Below are positions 52,679 through 62,264 of a stretch of DNA of 64,000 nt, piece by piece. The translations under genes were made by a program, and so were the position numbers. The notes beneath the pieces are model-generated. The model was not told the DNA's origin, did no database searches, and saw only the letters and a list, made by a program, of their open reading frames with translations. Origin of the DNA: Chitinophaga tropicalis (GTDB lineage: Bacteria; Bacteroidota; Bacteroidia; Chitinophagales; Chitinophagaceae); the NCBI RefSeq assembly GCF_009758205.1, contig NZ_WRXN01000002.1, positions 248,001 to 312,000 of the forward strand, in the 5' to 3' direction. The first letter of the stretch is position 1; every line of letters starts with the position of its first letter.

Positions 52679-53404
52679 ATGCAGTTACAACCATATCATC
52701 TTATCCGTTTATTGATCTTCTTTATGCTCTTCACCAGCTGTAAACAAATAGTTAAGAGCGTAGACGAAACTTTACACCCTGCTGATACCGTAGCGAAGGC
52801 ACAGGCACAAACGCATACGGAATATCAGGTGCCTGACGCAGTAAACATACAGCAGCAGGTTGAAGAGGTGCTCAGAACAGTGGTTGAAACACATACCTCT
52901 GTCCATATAGACACGCATACAGACGGTAAGAGCAAACAATTCCTGACAGATACAACCGCTTTGAAGAAGGCGGAAGCCGCCCTGAGAGCATTGCCCCAAT
53001 ATGCAGGAAAGGAGATCTATGTTTATCAGACAGCTCATTTTTACGACGATGGCCATATCAGTCTCATGCTACGCCATCCCGAAAACCCCAGATATGTAGA
53101 TAACTATCAGTACCGGAACGGGAAATGGTCTGAGCCCCAGCCGGAACAATTATCTGTACGTGATAATATTGAAGACAGGCTGGTACCGCTGGATCTGGTC
53201 AACTTTGTTCATATAGCCGGTATCACGAAACTTTATAATGAGAAAGCATCGGAAATAGAAGGCGCAAAACAATCAACTCACACATACATGACCGTCTGGA
53301 GAAAACAGCCGAGCTGGTATCCCAACAGTATCAGCGGGAGCAGGGAACGATATTCCATAGAGTTCAATGCAGATGGTACTTTAAAAAGCTTTACACAGCA
53401 ATGA
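52679..53404 (+). CDS. Unknown lipoprotein
   Basis: About 241 residues from the ATG at 52679. A lipobox (FMLFTSC followed by KQIVK) predicts a lipoprotein. The body has a conserved-looking C-terminal region (EDRLVPLDLVNFVHIAGITK) and is beta/alpha mixed, without a family I know. It starts 1 bp after the DUF3592-like gene and its stop overlaps the next start (ATGA), so all are cotranslated. Confidence 0.7.
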   Translation: MQLQPYHLIRLLIFFMLFTSCKQIVKSVDETLHPADTVAKAQAQTHTEYQVPDAVNIQQQVEEVLRTVVETHTSVHIDTHTDGKSKQFLTDTTALKKAEAALRALPQYAGKEIYVYQTAHFYDDGHISLMLRHPENPRYVDNYQYRNGKWSEPQPEQLSVRDNIEDRLVPLDLVNFVHIAGITKLYNEKASEIEGAKQSTHTYMTVWRKQPSWYPNSISGSRERYSIEFNADGTLKSFTQQ

Positions 53405-53898
53405 ACGATATAATAGATACCTATAGACTAAAGATCACAGACAGCCGGTTAAGCATACAACCTAAACGGGATTATCTTGTCAAAGATATTGTGATAGCTG
53501 TAGTAGCTACAGGCATACTGACCTGTACGCCTTTGCTGAATCTCTATCACCAGACCACATGGGGCGTCCTCTCTGTTGGATTTGTACTGGGCTGTTTCGC
53601 TCTGTATGACCTTGTATTTAATGCAAATGTGACCTATATCTTTGATAGTAATACCCGGAACATCTATCAAAAGATACCAGGGTTGTACACACGGAAACTG
53701 ATGCCATTTGAGGAAATGCATCTTCTGTCGGTGATAGAGGACGGACTGTTGCATTATGCCATATCTTCCAAAAAGAACAAGTATGGTAAAAGCTACCTGA
53801 TCAGTCATCCTTTCAGTGAATCTGAAAAGGGATGGAAAAAGAGAGCGCTGTATGAATCAGAGATCCTTTTTTGTATTGAAAAACATATCAATCAATAA
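53401..53898 (+). CDS. Unknown membrane protein, end of small operon
   Basis: 165 residues with two membrane helices (IVIAVVATGILTCTPLLNLY and WGVLSVGFVLGCFALYDLVF) and a C-terminal beta domain that begins with VTYIFDSNTRNIYQKIPGLY. The layout parallels the 158-residue protein at 51213. It overlaps the lipoprotein gene by 4 bp and its last 11 bp overlap the convergent pyruvate oxidase gene. Confidence 0.68.
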   Translation: MNDIIDTYRLKITDSRLSIQPKRDYLVKDIVIAVVATGILTCTPLLNLYHQTTWGVLSVGFVLGCFALYDLVFNANVTYIFDSNTRNIYQKIPGLYTRKLMPFEEMHLLSVIEDGLLHYAISSKKNKYGKSYLISHPFSESEKGWKKRALYESEILFCIEKHINQ

Positions 53899-55612
53899 AG
53901 TTTGTACTCAGCGTGTCCCAGACTTCTTTGCCGTTACCGTTAAAGATCTGTTTCAACGCATACATACCAAATCCCTTTGCCTGTGAGAACTCTATTTTAG
54001 GTGGCATTACCAGCACAGAAGGATTCACTACTACATCTATCAGTACCGGGCCATTATGTGCAAAGGCTTTTTCCAGTGCCAGCTCTATATTACCGGATTG
54101 TTCCACCCGTATGCCTTTTATCGCTATAGCTTCTGCCATTTTCGCGAAATCAGGGTTTTTCATATCCGTACCAAAGGGGGGCAATCCGGCAACTTTCATC
54201 TCCATCGCTACAAAACCGAGGGAGCTGTTATTGAATATGATAATCTTCACCGGCAGGTTATATTGCAGGATTGTCAGAATATCGCCCATCATCATGGAGA
54301 AGCCGCCATCTCCGGATAAAGAAATCACCTGCCGCCCGGGATACTGCAGCTGTGCGCCAATGGCCTGAGGCATCGCGCTGGCCATGGAGCCATGGTTAAA
54401 GGAGCCTAACAGGCGTTGTTCTTTCTTAATATGCAGATAACGTGCAGCCCATACAGTGGGTTCTCCCACATCGGCAGTGAAAATGGCATTATCTGCTGCC
54501 ATTTTATTGATCATATAGGTCAGGTATTCCGGGTGAATAGGAGAAGCGTCATTTTTGTCAGCCGCCTTCCCTTCCAGTGTTTCCCTGCTCTTTTTATAAT
54601 GCGCTACACATTCATCCAGGTAAGAACGGTCACTCTTCTGCTGTAACAACGGCAGCAAACAGGTCAATGTAGTCTTCACGTCGCCCACCAGGCCCTGCTC
54701 TATATGACAACGCCTTCCCAGCCTTTCAGCACGTATATCTACCTGTACTATCTTAGCTTTTGCGGGGTACCAGTCTTTATACGGAAAGTCAGTGCCCAGC
54801 ATGATCAGCAGGTCACTGTTGTCCATTGCATGAAATCCTGAAGCGAATCCAATCAGGCCGGTCATACCAACATCAAAAGGATTATCATATTCCACATGTT
54901 CCTTGCCACGAAGGGCATGTACCATAGGAGAGAGGATCTTATGTCCCAGGTCTATCAGTTCGTCATGTGCGCCTGCACATCCGCTGCCGCAAAGCAGGGA
55001 TACCTTACCGGACTGGTTGATGAGTGATGCCAGCTTTTCCAGCTCGCTGTCGGAAGGCCTTATGGCAGGCTTACTTACCAGCACGCAATGTTCCAGGTCA
55101 TTGTCTGCTATGTTCTCTGTAGCTACATCGCCGGAGAGAGCAATGACAGCCACTCCGCTCAGTCCAACAGCATGCTGCATGGCTATCTGCAATACACGGG
55201 GCATCTGCCTGGCGGAAGCAATGGTTTCACAGTAATGGCTGCACTCCCGGAACAGGGCTTCAGGCCGTGTTTCCTGGAAGTAAGAGGTGCCTACCTCAGT
55301 GCTGGGTACCTGGGCCGCGATAGCCAGTACCGGCGCCATACTACGGTGAGCATCATACAGGCCATTGATAAGATGCATGTTGCCGGGCCCGCAACTGCCT
55401 GCACATACAGCCAGTTTGCCTGTTAACTGTGCTTCCGCACCGGCAGCAAAGGCGGCTGCCTCCTCATGCCTGTAATGAACCCATTCTATTCCTTTGTGCA
55501 GGCGTATCTCGTTAGTAATGCTGTTGAGAGAATCTCCCACTACGCCGTGTACCCGGGTTACTCCTGCGGCTACAAGCTGCTCTACCAGGTTCCGGGCTAT
55601 TGTTTTTGCCAT
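53888..55612 (-). CDS. poxB: Pyruvate oxidase/dehydrogenase of PoxB type (ThDP-dependent)
   Basis: 574 residues, close to the 572 of E. coli PoxB. ThDP-enzyme motifs are present: catalytic Glu in WVHYRHEEAAAFAAGAEAQL, GSCGPGNMHLINGLYDA, and the Mg/ThDP motif LSGDGGFSMMMGDILT. The C-terminus (AKGFGMYALKQIFNGNGKEV) resembles the PoxB lipid-binding tail, so it probably oxidises pyruvate to acetate and CO2 and feeds electrons to quinone at the membrane. It is monocistronic and divergent from the gene at 55785. Other ThDP oxidases share the fold, but tail and length favour PoxB. Confidence 0.88.
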   Translation of the reverse strand: MAKTIARNLVEQLVAAGVTRVHGVVGDSLNSITNEIRLHKGIEWVHYRHEEAAAFAAGAEAQLTGKLAVCAGSCGPGNMHLINGLYDAHRSMAPVLAIAAQVPSTEVGTSYFQETRPEALFRECSHYCETIASARQMPRVLQIAMQHAVGLSGVAVIALSGDVATENIADNDLEHCVLVSKPAIRPSDSELEKLASLINQSGKVSLLCGSGCAGAHDELIDLGHKILSPMVHALRGKEHVEYDNPFDVGMTGLIGFASGFHAMDNSDLLIMLGTDFPYKDWYPAKAKIVQVDIRAERLGRRCHIEQGLVGDVKTTLTCLLPLLQQKSDRSYLDECVAHYKKSRETLEGKAADKNDASPIHPEYLTYMINKMAADNAIFTADVGEPTVWAARYLHIKKEQRLLGSFNHGSMASAMPQAIGAQLQYPGRQVISLSGDGGFSMMMGDILTILQYNLPVKIIIFNNSSLGFVAMEMKVAGLPPFGTDMKNPDFAKMAEAIAIKGIRVEQSGNIELALEKAFAHNGPVLIDVVVNPSVLVMPPKIEFSQAKGFGMYALKQIFNGNGKEVWDTLSTNFID

Positions 55613-55747
55613 AACAGATTATTTAAATCAATCCAATAAAAAATACTGATATTTTTAGCCGGCCGCAGACCAAAAAACTCCCTCGACAAAATTGCTGCAT
55701 ATCAAAGGAAATTAAAACTGATGGTACTGCTATTGTCTGTTTTATGC

Positions 55748-55776
55748 TTTGTGTTGTACATAATACCGTATTTTTG
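55748..55776 (+). promoter_or_regulatory. Candidate promoter with a very short leader
   Basis: TTTG at 55748-55751, a 17-bp spacer and TATTTTTG at 55769-55776 match the Bacteroidota pattern. The start codon at 55785 is only 8 bp further, so the message would be leaderless or nearly so. Confidence 0.42.
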
Positions 55777-55784
55777 ATACAGAT

Positions 55785-56324
55785 ATGCCCGCTATAAATA
55801 ACATCCTTTTCAACGCACTCAAACACCACCGCCAGTACATCCGGGAGCAGGCAGCGGCCGCCAGGCCTGAGGCATTTACCCAACTGATCAAAATATCAGG
55901 CAATTCACAGATGGATATATATTATGGCGTACTTAACCTGCCTGTACTATATGAAGAAGTAATATTGCACATAAATAATGCCGGGATAAAAGATGAAGGA
56001 ACATATTACACATGGTTGGAACAACATAACGGTTATGTTGAAATAACACTTTCTGACACTTCCCGCTGGATACTGTTGCCAGGCAATGAACCGGGAAAAT
56101 ATATCCACCTGCATCCCGCCCGCTACTCGCCACACAGCATGCGTGTAAAGGCTACCATACTGAAAACAGCGCTGGCCTGTATGGTTTATCTGCCGGAAGA
56201 TACTCTTCCTGATATCAGAACGTTGAACCAGGTACGTAAAGATGTATTACAATTGTCACCTGTGAAAGATCTGGTACAATGTGAGCATCTATGGAAAGTC
56301 CTCAGGATGTTAAAGGGGCAATGA
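55785..56324 (+). CDS. Uncharacterised cytoplasmic protein
   Basis: 179 residues, no signal peptide or membrane segment. Two parts can be seen: an alpha/beta N-terminal half (QMDIYYGVLNLPVLYEEVIL, TYYTWLEQHNGYVEITLSDT) and a helical C-terminal half containing KATILKTALACMVYLPEDTL. I do not recognise the family. It is alone on the plus strand between divergent poxB and the convergent MFS gene, with which it shares a 5-bp gap. Confidence 0.65.
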   Translation: MPAINNILFNALKHHRQYIREQAAAARPEAFTQLIKISGNSQMDIYYGVLNLPVLYEEVILHINNAGIKDEGTYYTWLEQHNGYVEITLSDTSRWILLPGNEPGKYIHLHPARYSPHSMRVKATILKTALACMVYLPEDTLPDIRTLNQVRKDVLQLSPVKDLVQCEHLWKVLRMLKGQ

Positions 56325-56329
56325 GCATT

Positions 56330-57814
56330 TTAATGCGCTGCTTTAGCCGTTTTTCTTCTTATTTTATGTTTTACAATAGTTTTTAGCTGCTCATGCCAGC
56401 TGATGATATTTCCTATCAGGAAATATTCCTTCAGGTTACTCTTTATACTGGTACGCATGATCCGCTTTACTATATCTTTCTGGACTTCTCCCAGCTCTTT
56501 TACATAAGCCAGCAGTTCCAATGCAAAGAGCGCCAGCACAGCGCCTATCAGGAAGAGGAAATTCCATTCATGCAAAGACACCAGCCGCAATAATTTGCCG
56601 CTCTCCGGTCCGCTCCATTGTGCGGAGATCAGCAGGCTTCTGTGAGTAAAGAAATCTGCCAGTATACCGCCTGCTATAGGACCAAGTGAAGAGAACACAG
56701 CAGTAATGATGTTCTTCACAGAGAGGTAAACGATAGCATCTCCCCGTGGAGCGAGTTTCAGTCCTATGTTGGTAAGAGACAGGTTAATGCCCGAAGTGGA
56801 GACGCCGGTAAAAATATGAATGACAACCAGTAAAGCCAGGTTAGCATACATTTTAGAATAGATCCCTACAAAACACCATGCAATGATGCACAGAATGTAG
56901 ATCGGCGCACTGAGCGCAATAATGCTCTTGTTACTGTACCTGTCTGCAAAGACGCCCCAGATCCTCAAAGTAAGTATACTGAACAGCTGGCTGATGATCT
57001 GCAGGATGATGATATAGGAGATAGGTAGTCCCATTCCTTTCATCATAAATACCGTAAAAAAGGGAGTAGCTATATTCAAAGCAAATACCCAGGCGGAGTT
57101 AAAGATCAGCAACCGGCGGAAATTGATATCCCTCAGAGGCTGCCTGAACAGTGAAAAAATATTGGCGCTTGTAAGAAAGGATTGGGGCTCTGGCGCCTTA
57201 GACAGCAGGTAGCCGCCCAGCATACCAAAGCTACCGGCAACAATGAAAAAGATAGCATAAGTGCTCAGTTCCAGTTGCGGGTACCGGCGCTTTATAAAAT
57301 CCAGTGAGATGCCGAGTATAATACTCAGTATCACATCCACACTCTGGGTATACCGGGTACGGCGGGAGAAATAAGTACCCAGCATATTTTCCGGTACCAG
57401 ATCTTTCATCCATGAGTTCCAGCTGGGACCGGCAATGGAACCAAAGCCGTAATAGAAGAAAAGAAAGAAGATGAGCATGCTGACAGAGCCCCCGGTTACC
57501 CATAAAACGCTGCAGCCAATAAGAATAAGAGGAAACCTGGCAAGATAGGCGCAATACACAGCTACAGCCCGCCGGTTATTGTATTTACGCACCAGCCAGA
57601 TAGAGAGCAGCTGTGACAGGTTGGTGAACGTAGGTAATGCAGCCAGCAGGCCTATCTGTATGTTGTTTGCTCCCATCAGCAAGGCCATGGATATGAGGAA
57701 AGCGCTGCCGGTGAAGGATGTCATTACTTCGGCCAGCAGCCCGTCCCATATAACCATTTTCAGTCCTTTCTGTACTTCACTTTCAGTAAGTTCCGGCCTG
57801 GGTTGTAAACTCAT
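56330..57814 (-). CDS. MFS transporter
   Basis: About 494 residues from the ATG at 57814 (SLQPRPELTESEVQKGLKMV); an upstream ATG at 57844 would run into a probable promoter box (GATATTTG, minus strand, 57842-57849). About 12 membrane helices are visible, with the motif GLLAALPTFTNLSQL and a loop FADRYSNKSIIALSAP typical of major facilitator carriers. Cargo cannot be inferred. The C-terminal 60 residues are basic and cytosolic. No linked metabolic gene is present. Confidence 0.85.
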   Translation of the reverse strand: MSLQPRPELTESEVQKGLKMVIWDGLLAEVMTSFTGSAFLISMALLMGANNIQIGLLAALPTFTNLSQLLSIWLVRKYNNRRAVAVYCAYLARFPLILIGCSVLWVTGGSVSMLIFFLFFYYGFGSIAGPSWNSWMKDLVPENMLGTYFSRRTRYTQSVDVILSIILGISLDFIKRRYPQLELSTYAIFFIVAGSFGMLGGYLLSKAPEPQSFLTSANIFSLFRQPLRDINFRRLLIFNSAWVFALNIATPFFTVFMMKGMGLPISYIIILQIISQLFSILTLRIWGVFADRYSNKSIIALSAPIYILCIIAWCFVGIYSKMYANLALLVVIHIFTGVSTSGINLSLTNIGLKLAPRGDAIVYLSVKNIITAVFSSLGPIAGGILADFFTHRSLLISAQWSGPESGKLLRLVSLHEWNFLFLIGAVLALFALELLAYVKELGEVQKDIVKRIMRTSIKSNLKEYFLIGNIISWHEQLKTIVKHKIRRKTAKAAH

Positions 57815-57876
57815 AAGATGATTGTTGTCCGTTTGCCGGAACAAATATCATTCCTGTAAGGAGCCAACCCACTCAT

Positions 57877-57917
57877 AAAAAAAGGATGCTTTTACCCTGC
57901 GGCAAAAGCATCCTTTT
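57877..57917 (-). terminator. Strong terminator of the 1088-residue protein gene
   Basis: A perfect 14-bp stem (arms 57880-57893 and 57904-57917, 10-base loop) is followed on the minus strand by a run of seven T. It lies 20 bp after the stop of the gene at 57937. Confidence 0.9.
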
Positions 57918-57936
57918 CTGATCAACTTTTCATTCC

Positions 57937-60900
57937 TTATTTCGCGAAACGGAAAATCCCCCATAAACCAGGATACAGCAACGCCTCAGAAGGCACATCG
58001 GCAGTCAATCCTGTCGCCTTATTACTCCAATATACTCTCGAAGTAGTTTCCCCTTTCGGCCCTCTTAAAACACCTATATCTCCCTTTATCTTCAATCCAT
58101 CTGCAACCTGCAGACCAAACACATTTAACGGCACCGATATCTCATAATTACCACCGGAAGCAGCAAACTGCACCAGGTTAGTTACATTATCCACTTTATC
58201 GAATGTAATAGTCCTGGAAGGAGAGGAGAACGCTATCTTATTCTCATTCTTTGTGCCCGGCACTACAGCCCGGTAAAGCAACACCTGCGGCTTACCATTC
58301 ACAACAGATACGATCAGCCTGCAATCTCCCGCAACAGCAGCAGTACGGCCAGGTGCAGCCTTACTATCTGCTCCCAGCATGAGATCTAATGCGCCACCGG
58401 TCTTGAACAATGCTGTAGGCATTTCCCCTGAATTATCCGCCAGCTGTGCATCTCCGGTTTTCCAGGCAACGTATAAACGTCCGCTGGCAACAGCCAGGGC
58501 GCCGCTTACATCGTATGCCTTTGAATTGGAATTGAAATATGCTGATACTCCGCGTTTATCAATATCAGCCCATGCAGCTAACGACCATTCATTCAGTTTA
58601 CCATCTACCACAGGAGCAGCAGACAATATCTTCACCTGTAGCTCTTTACTGCCTTCTTTCTGCTGGCGAACAGCCTCGGTTGTTGCCAATGCTGCCAGTC
58701 CCCGGTTAAGAGATGCCTGGTTAACAGTAATAAGCTGGTCAGGCAATCTTTTGATGGTCTCCATACCATCCAGCCGCACAATCGCTGTACGTATACCATC
58801 CACAAGGTATACTTTACCATCTGCCGTCGCATTGATAGTAGGCCAGAAGTTCTCTTCATCAAGAGTAAGACTATCCAGCGCCATATTACGCTTGTAGGAG
58901 TGCATACGCCATTTCCCGCCATTACGCATAAGTTCAAATAAGGTAGCTACAAAAAGTCCGTCCGCCGTAAAAATATAAATGTTCCCGTGGTTACCGTTCA
59001 CGGCCCAGAAAGGACCAGCGTCAGAGCCTTTAGCAGAGAACAATCCTCCCAGCAGGCGGGTAGTGCCTATCAGCTCTCCGGGAGTCACATTCTGCGGAGC
59101 GCTGTGAGAAGCATGTAACCCCGGCCATACATCCGGATAGCTCCATGCCGCCACGCCATTCTTTACACCACTCAGGGATAAGGCGTCAAAAGGCTTTACG
59201 CCCTGTGTAACCACTGTCCATCCGTCCGGTCCGGCCAGTACCTGGTCGCCCCCGGAAGACGCAGGCGACAGCACGCCTGTTGCCAGTACTTTCCCCTGTG
59301 AAATGTTGTATAAAGGAACTCCCCGTTCCGTATAACCGGTAGGAGAAAACCGTACTGCATTACCATTAAGCCTGGATACACAGAAAGAAAGGTCAGGCAT
59401 TACCGTTACACCACCATTGGAACCTTTCTGAAAAGAAACTTCCCCGGGTTGTACCTTTGTGTCCCCATTTTTATCCTGCCAGATAAAAAATGCCTGTCCT
59501 TTATTGCGCAGATCTGTGCCCTGTGGCCAGGAAGACCTGAAAGCATCATCTTTTAATACATCCCATTGCGCAGCTTGTCCGGTAGCGGCTACAGGATAAA
59601 CAAGACCATTCCGCTCTGCAAAGATGAATGCAGTGGGTTGTCCGCTGGTAGGACTATTGTTATAGCAATTTGTAAAGTATTTTTTCCCGTTCACATAGAA
59701 CGGTGTTTCAGGAGCTGCATTCCTGAATGCCAGCTGCTGATCGTCGCTGTCAGGCCGGTAATAGACCTGTTTCAGTGTAGATGTACCTGTCTGCCAGTTC
59801 AGAGAGAATTCCATTGCCCCTTTACCTTCTTCCGCATAATAGAAGCGGGACTTATCCTGCGGGTCCAGCGTTCCACCGCCACCGTATTTGGAAGGGCCAT
59901 AGAATGCTTTGAGCAGTTTACCATCGAGCGACCATACACTTACCCTCTTGGGCAGGAAATCAGCTTCTGTAACCCATAACTGCTGCTGGGAGTCTATAGT
60001 TAACCCGGCAGGATTGTTCATGTGTTGCGGATTATACGGACCAGCAGCTGGTATTCCGGGTGCGCCGATAGCCCGCAGATATTTGCCAGCGGGGCTGAAT
60101 ACCTTTACTGTATGACTTTTACCACGATCGCTGATGTAAATGCGTCCGTCCTTATCCTGTGTCAGGGCATAAGGAGCTTCCAGGCCCTGCTCAATAACAG
60201 TTTCAGCCTTCGCGGTTTTCAGTTGTCCCGTAAGCGGATATCGCAGCAGCTTATTTCCTGAAAGCACCAGGAGTTTTCCGGCCCCATCAATGGCCAGTCC
60301 TCCGGGAGCATTGATCCGTACGCTGTCAATCAGCTTGCCTTTAGCAACATCAATCAGCAGGAGGTTATTTCTTTTCCCCATACTGATATATACGATACCG
60401 TTAGAGACGGTCAGGCCGGATATAAGGGAGATCAGTTCTTCATGTGAGGCGGCATTCAGCGGAAAATCCAATACTTTCCGCATGTTATAGTTATTCAGCT
60501 TATTAGGTATCAGTTCGTTGAGTCGAAGTTCTCCGACGCCTGGCTGTTTAGCAGCTGTTTCCCAGGCAGATGCAACATAGACCTTGGTCTTACCGTCGCT
60601 GGCCAGGAAAGGCGCTACTGTCCATGTTCCGCCCAGCCAGCTGCGTCCTCCGCGCTTACGGCCGTCCAGGTCCACCCAGGCCATTCCGTCAGCGCTTTCC
60701 GCAACATAATTGCCCAGCAATACTGTCGGGTTACCGGTAGGAGAGGCTGTTCCCGGAACATACAATGCTGCCTGCGGAGCTGTGTGATCTGACAGCCACG
60801 CACCTGCATGATCGTCTGTTCTCCATGGCGGATTGCCGGTAGCATAAGCGCTGAACTCATACCTGGGAGTGATCTTTCCTCTCACAATGCCACGCACCCG

Positions 60901-61203
60901 GTATTGCCCGGGTGCAACCAGTCTCCCGGGAATATGATATTCTCCATGGTCTGCAGCATCAGCATCCCTTCCCAGGTCGTCCATACCATCCCATTGAACA
61001 GTATTTTTTCCTGCGGGGAAAAAGGTCTCAGAAATAAGATTACGTACTCTTACACCGGCATTATTTTCAACAACCAGTGTTACATAACCAGGTTCTTTCA
61101 GTGTAAAGTTGATGGTGGTTTGTTGCCCGCTGGCTGAGAAAAATAAGCAGCAGGACGCTACTGAAAAAAGTAGTCTTCTAATGATAGTGTGCATTCCGGG
61201 CAT
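57937..61203 (-). CDS. Secreted FlgD-like/NHL propeller/CBM9-like mosaic protein
   Basis: 1088 residues with a signal peptide (to about residue 27). An N-terminal Ig-like domain of the FlgD type (INFTLKEPGYVTLVVENNAG, then GKNTVQWDGMDDLG) comes first. The middle (about 180-830) has NHL-like propeller motifs (GLAIDGAGKLLVLSGNKLLR, ALTQDKDGRIYISDRGKSHT, GLTIDSQQQLWVTEADFLP). From about 860 there is a CBM9-like beta-sandwich starting VDGKLNEWSLAAWADI. No catalytic residues are evident, so it is likely a surface scaffold or glycan-binding protein, though a propeller-type lyase or hydrolase cannot be excluded. A second ATG at 61194 is an equally good start. It is monocistronic. Confidence 0.8.
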   Translation of the reverse strand: MPGMHTIIRRLLFSVASCCLFFSASGQQTTINFTLKEPGYVTLVVENNAGVRVRNLISETFFPAGKNTVQWDGMDDLGRDADAADHGEYHIPGRLVAPGQYRVRGIVRGKITPRYEFSAYATGNPPWRTDDHAGAWLSDHTAPQAALYVPGTASPTGNPTVLLGNYVAESADGMAWVDLDGRKRGGRSWLGGTWTVAPFLASDGKTKVYVASAWETAAKQPGVGELRLNELIPNKLNNYNMRKVLDFPLNAASHEELISLISGLTVSNGIVYISMGKRNNLLLIDVAKGKLIDSVRINAPGGLAIDGAGKLLVLSGNKLLRYPLTGQLKTAKAETVIEQGLEAPYALTQDKDGRIYISDRGKSHTVKVFSPAGKYLRAIGAPGIPAAGPYNPQHMNNPAGLTIDSQQQLWVTEADFLPKRVSVWSLDGKLLKAFYGPSKYGGGGTLDPQDKSRFYYAEEGKGAMEFSLNWQTGTSTLKQVYYRPDSDDQQLAFRNAAPETPFYVNGKKYFTNCYNNSPTSGQPTAFIFAERNGLVYPVAATGQAAQWDVLKDDAFRSSWPQGTDLRNKGQAFFIWQDKNGDTKVQPGEVSFQKGSNGGVTVMPDLSFCVSRLNGNAVRFSPTGYTERGVPLYNISQGKVLATGVLSPASSGGDQVLAGPDGWTVVTQGVKPFDALSLSGVKNGVAAWSYPDVWPGLHASHSAPQNVTPGELIGTTRLLGGLFSAKGSDAGPFWAVNGNHGNIYIFTADGLFVATLFELMRNGGKWRMHSYKRNMALDSLTLDEENFWPTINATADGKVYLVDGIRTAIVRLDGMETIKRLPDQLITVNQASLNRGLAALATTEAVRQQKEGSKELQVKILSAAPVVDGKLNEWSLAAWADIDKRGVSAYFNSNSKAYDVSGALAVASGRLYVAWKTGDAQLADNSGEMPTALFKTGGALDLMLGADSKAAPGRTAAVAGDCRLIVSVVNGKPQVLLYRAVVPGTKNENKIAFSSPSRTITFDKVDNVTNLVQFAASGGNYEISVPLNVFGLQVADGLKIKGDIGVLRGPKGETTSRVYWSNKATGLTADVPSEALLYPGLWGIFRFAK

Positions 61204-61231
61204 AGTTATGGCTTATTATCTTCTGACGTCG

Positions 61232-61239
61232 CAAAGATA
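61232..61239 (-). promoter_or_regulatory. Candidate -7 box within an inverted repeat
   Basis: TATCTTTG on the minus strand matches TAnnTTTG, about 29 bp before the start at 61203. It sits in one arm of an 8-bp inverted repeat (61215-61222 and 61234-61241), which could act as an operator. Confidence 0.4.
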
Positions 61240-61289
61240 ATGCCTCAATGCAGTTCTGAAGGTGATTCAGAATTAATTTAACAACTGTG

Positions 61290-61739
61290 CTATTCGCATC
61301 CGTTTTTATGCCGCGTATCTATGAGGTATTGTATTTTCCATCCTTCGGCTAATCTCACAAGCTGGAAGGAGTTAGCGCCGCAATGATGTTTTTGCTGCTG
61401 GTAATAGAAGGTATAAGGAGTCCATACAGATGCCAGGGCGTCATCGATTTTTATCACATCGTATACAATACGTTCATCTGCTGCATTCTTAGCTATCTCT
61501 GCTACTTTAGAGGCAAACGAAGTCACGGCATCAGTTCTTATGCTGACAATGCCCTGTTTATCTTTTACTATTGTCTGCAAGATTGCGCCGGGAGCAAAAC
61601 ATTTTATCAGTGCCGCGCTGTCTGCATTACGCATGGCTGTGAAGAGATTATCTACCGCAGCTTTTACTGAATCTGTAGTTGTTTGTGCATGAGAAGTACT
61701 AAAAGCGATGCAGAAGATGAGGAAGATAAGATATCGCAT
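61290..61739 (-). CDS. Secreted NTF2-like (SnoaL/DUF4440-type) protein
   Basis: 149 residues with a signal peptide (MRYLIFLIFCIAFSTSHAQ). The NTF2-like cone is suggested by KAAVDNLFTAMRNADSAALIKCFAPGAIL, by a middle strand pair and by SFQLVRLAEGWKIQYLIDTR. Members bind small ligands or are weak enzymes; nothing specific is visible here. It stands alone, upstream of the 1088-residue protein gene on the same strand with an 86-bp gap. Confidence 0.82.
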   Translation of the reverse strand: MRYLIFLIFCIAFSTSHAQTTTDSVKAAVDNLFTAMRNADSAALIKCFAPGAILQTIVKDKQGIVSIRTDAVTSFASKVAEIAKNAADERIVYDVIKIDDALASVWTPYTFYYQQQKHHCGANSFQLVRLAEGWKIQYLIDTRHKNGCE

Positions 61740-61982
61740 TTTTTTAAAGGAAGTTAACTTTTTTGCCTGAATTTTAAATCATGCGCAATGTAAAAGAACG
61801 CTGAACGGGTAAACAATTAAATGAAAATATTCTTTGTTGATTTAAAAACATTTATTAGCTTCATAGCATCGTAAACGATAACCCGGACAAAAACATTACA
61901 ACAAAATAACCCAAAATCTAAATCGTGTAACCTGTAGTTTTTATTATCTCTTGTTTTTCATTTAAAACCCAAATTGCAAACT

Positions 61983-62153
61983 ATGAAAAAGTTGGCTTTA
62001 CTGATGCTTGTGCTTATAGCAGGCACTTCAATTGCCGTTGCTGTAAAGGCAAGTCAATCCAAAAGAATTCCTTACTGCCATTGTGAGCCTGACCGCAAAT
62101 GTAGTAATACTGCTACCGGTACATGGGGCATAAAAGTAGATATCTGCCCCTGA
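61983..62153 (+). CDS. Small secreted Cys-containing peptide
   Basis: 56 residues: a signal peptide (MKKLALLMLVLIAGTSIAVA), a basic stretch (QSKRIP) and a tail with four cysteines (YCHCEPDRKCSNT and a final DICP). Bacteroidota have several families of such peptides (NVEALA-like, DUF6520-like) placed before propeller and MauE-type genes, and the two following genes here match that pattern. The mature form has about 36 residues and may carry disulfides. It could be a substrate for the MauE-like redox protein; this is inference. Confidence 0.75.
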   Translation: MKKLALLMLVLIAGTSIAVAVKASQSKRIPYCHCEPDRKCSNTATGTWGIKVDICP

Positions 62154-62264
62154 TCTGAAGTATTAGCACATTACCAATTTACTTTCAAACAAAGGGGTTG
62201 TGTCAGTAGTATCAATCTCTTAACAAGCCTGATTTGTACTGTTGATGCAACCCTTCACCTTTTT

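Noticed and set aside
54903..55426. Plus-strand open frames within poxB
   Set aside because: They are antisense to a clear ThDP enzyme and have no independent support.
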